64,000 bases of DNA from Mangifera indica (Eukaryota > Streptophyta > Magnoliopsida > Sapindales > Anacardiaceae). Below are positions 39,542-49,008 of the stretch, piece by piece (the stretch's first letter is position 1; each line of letters starts with the position of its first letter). The translations under genes and the position numbers were made by a program. The notes under the pieces were generated by a model. The model was not told the DNA's origin, did no database searches, and saw only the letters and a list, made by a program, of their open reading frames with translations. The stretch is taken from NCBI RefSeq assembly GCF_011075055.1, contig NC_058140.1, positions 15,129,945 through 15,193,944 of the forward strand, written 5' to 3'.

Positions 39542-40388
39542 GGCCAAACGACTATTTCCCACCCAAGGTTTAGCGTTTTCTCAAATGTCCCCCTTTTAAC
39601 TATGGAAACACCAAACACCCACCCATGATAGGTTAGATTTAACAAAACCCTAACGCTTAAAATTTTTATCTCTTTTTGCCCCCCTAAAATTTAAAAACTA
39701 ACATTTTTCCTCAGCCTGAGTTTTAAAAAACCGCTGTTTCACCCTAGGGTTTGGTTTTGAAATCTCCGGCGACCTCTCCAGCTCCGTTACCGATGGCCTC
39801 TCCCTCCCGAAGCAACCTCTCCTTCTGACGATCTCTTTCCTCCCATTTGGAGGTCCGATCGACGCTGGAGACGCCTTGAGAGACGAAGAACTTCGTCGGG
39901 GAAGACGAAGACGACGGCTTCGTCTTCATCTGGGAAGACGAAGAACCGTCTTCCCAGATGAAGACGAAGCCGTCGTCTTCGTCTTCCCCGACGAAGTTCT
40001 TCGTCTCTCAAGGCGTTTCCGACGTCGATCGGACCTCCAAATGAGAGGAAAGAGATCGCCGGAAGGAGAGGTTGCTTCGAGAGGGAGAGGCCGTCGGCAA
40101 CAGAGCCGGAGAGGTCGCCGGAGATTTCAAAACCAAACCCTAGGGTGAAACTACGATTTTTTAAAACTTAGGCTAGGGGAAATTTTAGTTTTTAGAGTTT
40201 AGGGGGGCAAAATTATATTCTATTTTAGTTTATTTTTAATATTATAGCAAAAATGACGATTTTACCCTTATCACCGTTAGAGTTTTGTTAAATCTAATCG
40301 GTTATGGGTGGGTGTTTGATGTTTTTATAGTTAAAGGGGGGACATTTGAGAAAACGCTAAACCTTGGGTGGGAAATAGTTGTTTGGCC
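39542..40388. mobile_element. Foldback Mutator-like element, copy 3 (847 bp), near-complete inverted repeat
   Basis: The left arm 39542-39940 and right arm 39947-40388 pair almost throughout, with only six bases (AAGAAC, 39941-39946) between them. Near the axis the arms are perfect for about 75 bases; outward they carry scattered changes and one insertion of about 55 bases in the right arm. The flanking duplication TTATAATTA is exact (39533-39541, 40389-40397). Arginine-rich open frames on both strands read the same protein near their starts only because the DNA is a palindrome. No transposase is present, so it must be moved by an element elsewhere. Confidence 0.92.
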
Positions 40389-40891
40389 TTATAATTATTC
40401 GCTATGTAGCATTGCAGCAGTTGGTATCCTTCTCCAAAAGAAATCACCCCAAAAAAAGCTAACTTTGCACTAGGATTGAGAAAAAGAAAAGATACACGAA
40501 GCGACAAATTCAAATGAGATCGGTCCCATTCTCCACTATACCGAGATTCCCAACTATGAATTGGATAAGAAAATCCATCCACGTCTCTGTCATCTTCAAC
40601 ACTCCATAACCATCCACTGACAAAGAATATTATTGCTTTTTTTTTTTATTGTCCTGCAGACAAATAAATGAAGCAACTCCAACGGTCCAATTTTCACACG
40701 CCCTTTACTTTGCCCATCAAGCTTAGGAATATTTCGAGCAATTTGGTTGATTGGAATGAGAATATAATATATGCTTTTCCATTTCTTTCTTTTTTTTGGA
40801 TATGTTTTCACAATATTCTATATTAGATGAATGTATAGAACTTTATCTCTTAATTATCAAATATGCTTTTAATATTAAAATTATTTTTTTT

Positions 40892-41045
40892 AACAATATT
40901 ATGCATACCCATTTAATTATATAAATAAATACACTTATATATATATATATATATATCATTATGTGATTGAATATTATTTTATTTGAATTTAAAATCATAC
41001 AATTATATGATTACATATATAAATATATATTTAAAATGCATATAA
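40892..41045. repeat. Small palindromic repeat copy
   Basis: Contains ATTATGTGATTGAATATTAT followed by TTTGAATTTAAAATCATA, with ACAATATTATGCATACC at one end and AAAATGCATATAATTT at the other. This matches the family core and ends. Confidence 0.5.
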
Positions 41046-41057
41046 TTTAATTATATA

Positions 41058-41713
41058 GGCCAAAAAACTTATTCTCATTTAAAGTTTATTATTTTTCCAA
41101 TTTCTTATTTATTATCTTTTAAAAATTTAAATATTTATTCATAGACTATTAAATATGTTAATTTTAAAGATACAATTATTATTTTACTAGTAATATTTAA
41201 AATAAATTAAAATTTTATCATTTTTTTCTCGTAAACCTAAAAACTAAAAATTCACCTCATAGAAGTTTTTTTTTATTCTTCGCATTTTTGGTGGCTCTCT
41301 CTTTCGACGCTTTATCTTCCTTTGATAGTTTCTCTCTCTCCATCTCTCTCTCTGGCCAACCACACAAGCTAGGAAAATGAAAAGCTTCCTATATGAAGAC
41401 AAAACACTTTATCTGAGAAAGCAATGAAGAGAGAAAGATTGTTGGAGGAACAGAAAATATTGGGAGGGAGACATTGTTAGAGTTGGCATCGAAAAATGAA
41501 AAATAAATCATATGGAAGAAAATGTTACTTTCTAAAACTTGATTTGAAAAAAATTGTTAACTTTTAAGGTTTTTTTAAGAAAAATAAGATAAAATTTTTA
41601 AAGAAACGGATTTGTTTATCTTTAATAGTTCATGGGTAGGTATTTAGTTTTTTGAAAAATAATGGGTGAGAAATGGTTATAAGTAAACTTTGGGGGGAAT
41701 AAAATCTTTGGCC
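41058..41713. mobile_element. Old Mutator-like miniature element upstream of MEE9
   Basis: Ends GGCCAAAAAACTTATTCTCA and the inverse ...AATAAAATCTTTGGCC match the family termini at 8797. Flanks AATTATATA (41049-41057) and TACTATATA (41714-41722) agree at 7 of 9. The interior is AT-rich with a CT-rich patch (41330-41355). Confidence 0.7.
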
Positions 41714-41716
41714 TAC

Positions 41717-41723
41717 TATATAT
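41717..41723 (+). promoter_or_regulatory. Putative TATA box of MEE9-like gene
   Basis: TATATAT lies 95 bases before the ATG at 41818, directly against the end of the transposon at 41713. A CT-rich leader and ACACACACAATTC follow. No other TATA candidate is closer to the gene. Confidence 0.5.
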
Positions 41724-41817
41724 GATTATTCCCTTCCCACTCACTTCTGCATATTCATTATTTACTTCAACACACACAATTCAGATCTAAAACTTTACCA
41801 AAGTTCACTCCATAAAA

Positions 41818-42261
41818 ATGGAAGCTCTGATTTCCCAATTCACTTTCCTGTCAGACCGAGCTTGTGAAGACAAGAACTTCGATCCCTCCGCCATCGAGGA
41901 CCAGATGAAGCTTTTCGAGATCGAAGCTTATAGATCGTGGGCCGCCCTCGAACAAGAGCATGAAAAAGAAGTGAAAGCAGCGGAAGACTCCATGAAAGAG
42001 GCTGAAGAATATCTGGAGTCGGTGATGGAGAGCTGCATGGACGAGTACAGGAGGTGTGCAGCAGAAATGGAGAGCAAGGCGAAGAGGGAGATGAGTAGCC
42101 TCGTTGAGAGCGGTGAAAAGGCTAGAAATATGGGGAAGTTTTTGCAACAAGCAGCCACGATTGCTTCAACGAAATATATTGAAGCCGCCATGAATTCGGC
42201 TTCTGCTTCCATGAAATCGGCTTGGAAAGGAGTTTCTTCTAATAGGGTTCATCCCTCTTGA
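41818..42261 (+). CDS. MEE9: Small helical protein, MEE9-like (maternal effect embryo arrest 9)
   Basis: Single-exon gene of 147 residues. The start MEALISQFTFLSDRACEDKNFDPSAIEDQMKLFEIEAYRSW and the end AAMNSASASMKSAWKGVSS agree with my recollection of the Arabidopsis MEE9 type. Residues about 40-105 form a charged helix or coiled coil rich in Glu, Lys and Ala, and the tail is Ala/Ser-rich. No membrane segment or signal peptide is visible. Arabidopsis insertion mutants in this gene were reported with embryo arrest; the molecular role is not known. The GC content of the coding region is well above its surroundings, supporting a real gene within a transposon-dense block. Confidence 0.8.
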   Translation: MEALISQFTFLSDRACEDKNFDPSAIEDQMKLFEIEAYRSWAALEQEHEKEVKAAEDSMKEAEEYLESVMESCMDEYRRCAAEMESKAKREMSSLVESGEKARNMGKFLQQAATIASTKYIEAAMNSASASMKSAWKGVSSNRVHPS

Positions 42262-43313
42262 TCTTTATTTCATCTTTTTGGATTGTTGGGAAAACGATAA
42301 GCGTCTTTTACTTGTCTTTAAAAAAAATATTATCAATATTATATGAAAATAAATTCTGATCTTTAATTTATTTTTTGTTTATATTTAATTAATGCTTGAA
42401 TTTACTTAATTCTGAACTAATTATGATTATGATATTGTAGAAAAGGGGGTTTAGAGAAATTAGTGCGGACCAGATGTATTGATTTTAATCAATTAATTAT
42501 TTTAATTTCAGTCAACCTAACAATTAATACTATTTACCCATTTGTTTATATAATAATATTATAAATAAATGAATTATTGTGACACGAATATTTATATTCT
42601 GACGATTTAATTGAGAACTGAGAAGGCTACATGGGTTTTCTCGCTTGTCTTTTTTTTTTTTTTTTCCTTTTTCTGATTAACCTAAGTTATGATACAAACA
42701 ATTCATATTGTATGAAAATAATTTTTAGTTCTAATTTAGTTTTTATTTTTTAAAATATTTTATATTTAATGCTTGATTTTTTTTTTTTTGGCAAAAACAA
42801 TGAAATTTAAAGGTTATTAGAGTAGAGATACTAATCACGAGTCCCACTTAAATAGTTAATCCCAATAAAATTAAGAGATTTTGCCAAACTTATTTTTTGT
42901 AATTTAATTTGAAATTTTTATTGAATTGGAACATACCATACTATGCACATCTCTATTCAAAGTTTAGGGATGTAATCATGCTCTTTTAATTATATTTGTA
43001 TAATTAAAGTTCGATTCAAATTGAATTAAACTTGAGTTTGGTTCACTTTGCATAGAATCAAGTTTGAAGTCGTTTGACTCACTTCAAAAGTATTCGAGCT
43101 TAGTTCATTTCAAAAGAGTCAAGTTCGAGTCCAGTCTTAAATTCGGTTCGATAATAAAACGATATCGTTTTAATATATATTAGTCAAAATGATGTCATTT
43201 TATATTAAAATTTTTAAACTCTTGAACTTGATGAGCCGAATATTCCTAGAGCTCAAACTCATTCAAATCAAGTTTAAGTTTGAATGAACTCAATTCAAAT
43301 ATAACCTTATGTT
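42262..43313. other. MEE9 3' flank and a diverged hAT-like remnant
   Basis: After the 3'UTR, positions about 42965-43309 resemble a decayed relative of the TAGGGCTGG elements. It begins TAGGGATG, has AAACGATATCGTTTTAATAT in the middle and TTCGAGT-rich arms, but no intact target duplication was found. Confidence 0.45.
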
Positions 43314-44136
43314 ACTAAGTAGAGAAATTATATTAAATACTCAATTTACCTTTTTATTAAGCAAAAATGCCCATTTTTTCTATTCTTAAGCAAAATTGCC
43401 CTAATTTTTTTTAAATACCAAAATTACCCTTTACCACATCTATATAAATCTTCTCCCTCTCACTCTTATTATATATACTTCTTATATCACTTAAACACTC
43501 ACTCTCACTCTCATTTTTACTTAATATCAATTACTACGGGTTCATTCATAAGGAAGAAGTTTGCATTTCTGAATTCAAATCGAAAAAAATCAATTCGTGA
43601 AAAAAAATATTTATATGAATCTTAACTCAAAACTTAATTTTATTTATTAAATCTAGTTTGTATGTCATGTAAAGGGGGCATTTGGATATTTGATAATAAT
43701 TTAGAGGTTAAATGAAATGTTAGAAAAATATGAAGGGAATTTTGATATTACACAATATATAAAGGATTTAAATAACATGTTAAGAATAAATAAATATATT
43801 GAAATACCCTATAATGTCAACAATAAAAAAATCACTCAAAAATTTGAAAAAGCAGATTTGAATTTTGAAAACTACACGTTCGAATAGCTTAGAAACGAGA
43901 AAACCAAAAAATCGATTTAGAATTTCGTAATTACATCGTAAAACATGTCTCAAAAAGCACAAAACTAAAGAGACAGATGTCAAATTTGCAAACTACATAT
44001 CAAAAAAGTCCAGTTCGATCATAAACAGGCTCAAAATCATAAAAACCGAAATCCTAAATTTGGTAAAACAAAAAAACTGTATAATACACACTAAAATAGT
44101 TTTATTTGGGCCTCCAAATTGGGCATAACTGGCAAA

Positions 44137-44417
44137 TAGGGCTGGATTCGAGCCGAGCTAGCTCGGCTCGGCTCGGTTCGAGCCCGAAACGAGCCGAGCT
44201 CGAGCTGGCTCGGGTTTGCTCGGTAATTTTTTTTAATTTTTTATACAAAACGACATCGTTTTGATCCATATATATATATACAAAACGGTGTCATTTTGAT
44301 ATGAAAAACGAGCTGAGCCATAAACGAGCCGAGCCGAGTTCAGCTCGAGTCGAGCTCTAGCCGAACTCGAGCCGGCCATAAAAAAACCGAGTCGAGCTCG
44401 GCTCGAATCCAGCCCTA
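44137..44417. mobile_element. hAT-type miniature element, copy B
   Basis: Ends TAGGGCTGGATTCGAGCC and ...CGAATCCAGCCCTA. Its 8-bp duplication CTGGCAAA is at 44129-44136 and 44759-44766; the right copy is displaced because copy C inserted at the edge. Confidence 0.88.
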
Positions 44418-44421
44418 CTGG

Positions 44422-44754
44422 TAGGGCTGGACTCGAGCCGAGCCAGCTCGAGCTCGACTCGGCTCGGCTCGGTTCGAGCCCGAAATGAGCCGGACTCTGC
44501 TCGGCTCGATCGAGCTCGAGCTGACTCGGTATATATTTTTTTTAATTTTTTTATACAAAACGACGTCGTTTTGATCCATATATATATATACAAAATGGTG
44601 TCGTTTTGATATGAAAAACGAGCAGAGCCAAGCTGTTACCGAGCCGAACTCGAGCCGAGCCGAGTTTGGCTCGAGTCGAGCTCGAGCCGAACTCGAGCTG
44701 GCCATTAAAAAACCGAGTCGAGCCCGAGCGCGGCTCGGCTCGAATCCAGCCCTA
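44422..44754. mobile_element. hAT-type miniature element, copy C, inserted in the edge of copy B
   Basis: Ends TAGGGCTGGACTCGAGCC and ...CGAATCCAGCCCTA. The exact 8-bp duplication CCTACTGG is at 44414-44421 and 44755-44762, and spans the last four bases of copy B plus four of its target duplication, so C is younger than B. The middle contains ACAAAACGACGTCGTTTTG. Confidence 0.9.
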
Positions 44755-45628
44755 CCTACTGGCAAAGCTAGTTGTGTTTTATAGAGCTCGAAACGAGCTT
44801 CGCGTTGATATATTACAGGCCCCGTAACTCCTCCCGAATAAAAAATTATGACCATTCAAAATATATCTCACACATGCCTTATAGTTTTAAAAAAGTCAAT
44901 TTCCACCCAACCCACAGTTTTCATGGCTCAGTGCAAAATTTCTCACGGACGCCCGTGGATCTCCCCCTCCCCCTAAAATTTTGAAAACGCTAAATTTCCC
45001 CCTACCCCATGGGCGCTCGTGGGAGATTAACGTATCGCCTACAAATCTAACCCATTTTTCAGTCAAAACTCGTCATTTCAGCCTCTAATTTTAAAACAAA
45101 TCAAATCTACACATTTAATAACAGAAAACCTCTCAAGAAATTTAAACAAAACAACAAAAATCAAAACATTTTATGCATTGTTCAAAATCGAAACCCTAAA
45201 CATTCAAATCTTAAAATCTCCATCAAATCTCAATACTTCTAACAATAAATTGATTCAAACAAGAAACGAGAAGATGTACTCTCTTTATTTGTCATTTTCA
45301 ATTGTCAAAATATATAAAAAATCGACGAAAAAGACCGAAACCTATTACACCCGTGGGAGATTCGAATTTTTCTCTAAATTTAAACAATAAATCCATGGAA
45401 AATATGAGGTTTTTATATAAAGGCAGTTTAGCCATTTTCCAATTTGAGGGTATTTTTGCTTAATCTTTAGAGTTTTAAATAATTTCGCTTAACACCCTTT
45501 AGTTTTAGACATTTATTATAATTTCCCTACTAAGTATTACCCAGAACGAATTGACTAAAATTGCATAAATCCCAACAAAATAGTTAATTCAATTAATTTC
45601 TCATTTAAAGATGTATATGACTTATAAT

Positions 45629-46387
45629 TAGACATGTCAATTGGATCGCATTGAATGGAGACCTGATACGAAGCACAACACGAGAAAACTCGGCCTGACA
45701 CTCTAGCCTAACTGGCTAGGCCCATGGGCCTATTGGGCTGGGCCTTGGGCTTTAATATTAAGCCCATGGGTTGACCCGACCCAGCCCGATACTGTTTACA
45801 TTTTTTTTTTTTAATTTTAGCTAGCAGAAGCAAGACTTTTGCCTTGTGTATCCTTTTGCATTGTGGCAGAAGCCTTGTTAGGTATAGAGGGAAGCAAGGC
45901 TTGGCCTTCATTTTTTAAAAAAAAATTTTTAATTAATTTATTTTTTTTATATAAACCTATTCAATTATTTTTCATTTTCACTTTCATTTACAAATCTCTC
46001 AATCTCAATTATTTCATTATATTTTCAATCTCATTTTCTCTCATCAATTATCCTTAAGAAAATATCTGAATTTATAAATAATAATTCTTTGTACTTATAA
46101 TTTTATTTTTATTTTAATTTTATCATTATAAAATATTACAAATAAATCAAGTATCAAATGAATTCAATCTATTTAAATATTATCATAATATATATTTATT
46201 TATGTTTTATAATTTAAAAAATAATTTATGTTTAAAAATTTTAAATAATTTTTTTAAATATTTAAAACTCAATCCGACCCGACCCATTTTTATATGGGTC
46301 AGGCCTTTATATATTAATGGGCCAATTCGATCTGAAAGCTTATTACTGTTTGGGCTTTGGGCCTGACCTGACCCATCGACACCTCTA
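45629..46387. mobile_element. hAT-type miniature element, second family (759 bp)
   Basis: Ends TAGACATGTCAATTGG and ...CCATCGACACCTCTA are imperfect inverted repeats, flanked by the exact 8-bp duplication CTTATAAT (45621-45628, 46388-46395). The arms are GGGCC/CCCGACC-rich (GGCCTATTGGGCTGGGCC), the middle AT-rich. No transposase. Confidence 0.88.
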
Positions 46388-47124
46388 CTTATAATACATC
46401 TTTAAATAAGAAATCATGGATATATGGATTCCTACACATAAATCATGAGAAAAATAACATTGCGAGAACATATATATACACATAGAAGTGAGAACGTCAA
46501 ATAGATACATTCACAGCATCCCTAGCCACCATACCAGAGTAATTAGTGGTGCTCAAAAGTGTCGTCTACACTAAGAACCAACAAGGAATATGTCACGCAT
46601 GTCGTCCTCCACAACACTGTTATACTAACAAAAAAAATGTGTAAATCGGTGGCTCAGTACTAAATTAACTCAATTGTTCAATGCTTTTGTGGGTTGATTA
46701 AATCTGTATAAGAGATTAATTGAAACGACTTTTTTAAGTAGATCATTGTACGTTGTGTATAGATGACCACTAATGATCACAACATCATTTGAAACATCGA
46801 TCTAGATCTCTATATACAATGGGGAGTTCATTTTGAAAAGGTATATTGATTATGACAATGATGCTATTGGATATATTGTAGTAATTAAATTCTCATAAAA
46901 AAAAAACATTAAAAAAAGACTTAAAAGGAATTGTAAATTCATAAACATAATAGATGTTAAGTGAATATCTATTTTACCTTTCTTCTCATGCTCGATGATC
47001 ATAGACTCAGCCGCCCTGATTCGATGATCAAACTGCTCTTGGATAGTGGCTATTAGGCTTCTTACCATCTGTTCATGTAGCAACTAAATTAAAAATAACC
47101 ATAATAAAACTATAAGTATTCAGA

Positions 47125-47262
47125 TTAGATACGTAAATATATATATATAATTAAGTGATTTTAAATTAAAGATAAAATAATATATAATTATATGATAATA
47201 CGTATAAGTATATATATATTTATATACTTAAAAAGTATACATATAATATTACTTTAAAAATA
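47125..47262. repeat. Small palindromic repeat copy
   Basis: Carries AAGTGATTTTAAATTAAAGATAAAATAATA-type core (split here across 47152-47181) and the end signature GTATACATATAATATTAC. Confidence 0.55.
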
Positions 47263-47390
47263 AACAATTCATACAATCGTAAATTATCATTATATTTAAT
47301 CTTCTTTGAGCTTCATCATAATAAATCAATTGAATCCTGAAATATAACAATAAAAAAATTTATAACTAGAGAAGTTTCGTATTGAGACCC

Positions 47391-47442
47391 CACACACACA
47401 CACACACACACACACAACACACACACACACACACACACACAG
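47391..47442. repeat. (CA)n microsatellite, one interruption
   Basis: CA run interrupted once by an extra A at about 47416. Confidence 0.95.
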
Positions 47443-48359
47443 ATATATATAAAATCAACTTGAAAAATAAAAAACTTAAATTTTAGTAACACCTATTGAT
47501 GTGATACTTAAAATTATGTCAAATACATTCCTTTTAAACACAAATTTAAATTAACAAACTATACATAAATGTAATATTAATATAAATTAACAAATATTAT
47601 ATATTTTTTTATAACGAGGAATCTCGTTCAAGCAAGACAAATTTAATATTTAATGATCAACTCTATAACTATTTATTAAATCAAATAAATTAAAATTTTA
47701 ATTTTTATGTATCGTTAGAGAAAATTTAAATCTATACACTTTTATATAGGAAATATATGTTTTTTTCCCTAAAGATAATTATTTTTGCCACAAATTTTAC
47801 GTTTAAAACTTCAAATCCTAACCCAATAATTTAATAAATAATTTTTTGTCAAACCCATGTAAGGCCCATATCCCATTCTGTCCAAAATTGAATTTGTTGG
47901 GATCAAATAATCCTCTCAGATTTGCCAAGTCTAATTTAGAAGCCTAGATCTGAAATCGATGTTATCCGGTTTGTGCTTATAGCAGATAGGTGAAGACCGG
48001 GAAATTAAAAAACAAAATTTAAACAAACTCTAATAGTTTCATTTTTAAAAACACCTTACTGATATAAATAATATTTTAAAAACCCAAAACAAATGCAGTA
48101 TTTCTTTAACATCCTTTATAAGCGCCGAATCCCTAAACTTTGGAGTGGAGTCGTCATCTAAAGGTGGGGGCATTAAGTCATATCTATTGTTAGTCCATCT
48201 TCTTTCCTTAATAAAATCTCTGGTAAAACAGTCTACCTTTTGCTTTGTCTCCATTCGTAACCTCTCGTTATTTAGTACTTTTGATTTTGATTTTGATTTT
48301 CTATTAAGGTTTCAATTTGATTTCATGCAAAGCTCAACAAACTTGCTGAGATCGTACAG

Positions 48360-48950
48360 GTAAATCATCAATCTAATTTAGGGTTTATTTTCGGAAGCTC
48401 GTTATTGAAAATTTTCGTTAAATTAAGCTTAATATCTTGGCTGATTTTGAAATTGTAGATCTCTATTGCAAATAATGAAAAAATTGAAGGGTGGACTTAT
48501 TTTCTAGCTGCTAACTGGAGTATCTTTGATTAATTTTTGGGGATTTCTTTATCTATTTAGTTGGTTTACAGGTATTGAGTAAATTTTTTAGGAAATACGG
48601 ATACCATAAGTGAACAGACTATTATTTTTTCGTATATTGATTATGTTGATTTTTCTGGGGTATCGTTTGTTTTTATTAGTCTTGGTTCTTATTAGCGAAA
48701 TGTTTGTTGTCATTGCTAGTTAATTTGTTGTATATATATGTAGTGGAACTCTGTGAGCTCAACTCTGTTTTGAACCAACTGTTATTGATTTTCTCTACTT
48801 GTTTGTCCACCGAGTGGATAATTGGTGATTGCACTTGCGGATTGGCTGTTATTCGTGTTGTTGCTTAATGTTTAGATTACAGACATATTCTTTATTTATT
48901 TAGAGGCATCTATGTTGACAGCCAATATATTAATTTATTTGATTTTGCAG
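48360..48950 (+). other. Probable 5'UTR intron of ARGLU1
   Basis: A donor (TCGTACAG|GTAAAT) at 48360 and acceptor (GATTTTGCAG) at 48950 frame a T-rich intron-like stretch, leaving 58 bases of UTR before the ATG at 49009. Confidence 0.6.
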
Positions 48951-49008
48951 GGCCAGCAGTGAATTTTGTGCAGAACAAAACCATATTATAAGATTCAGTT
49001 GATAAGAA

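Larger units (their letters stand above)
43314..45535. mobile_element. Putative 2.2-kb TIR element hosting two nested elements
   Basis: The left end ACTAAGTAGAGAAATTATAT and the inverse of the right end (ACTTAGTAGGGAAATTATAA) match over about 25 bases. TTAAGCAAAAATGCCC near the left is mirrored by GGGTATTTTTGCTTAA near the right. The interior has two hAT-type copies and no recognisable transposase. The target duplication could not be settled. Confidence 0.6.
46396..48255. other. AT-rich spacer upstream of ARGLU1
   Basis: A minus-strand frame at 46850-47083 (LIATIQEQFDHRIRAAES) could be a decayed gene fragment but was not recognised. A small palindromic repeat (about 47125-47262) and a CA microsatellite (47391-47442) follow. 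The ARGLU1 transcript probably begins near 48150-48260. Confidence 0.45.

Noticed and set aside
44357..44855. Arg/Ser-rich minus-strand frames of 78 and 146 codons
   Set aside because: They translate the CGAGC-rich arms of hAT-type miniature elements, not a gene.
46850..47083. Possible exon encoding RSLIATIQEQFDHRIRAAES
   Set aside because: Helix-like sequence but no matching neighbours or family; kept only as an unrecognised fragment.
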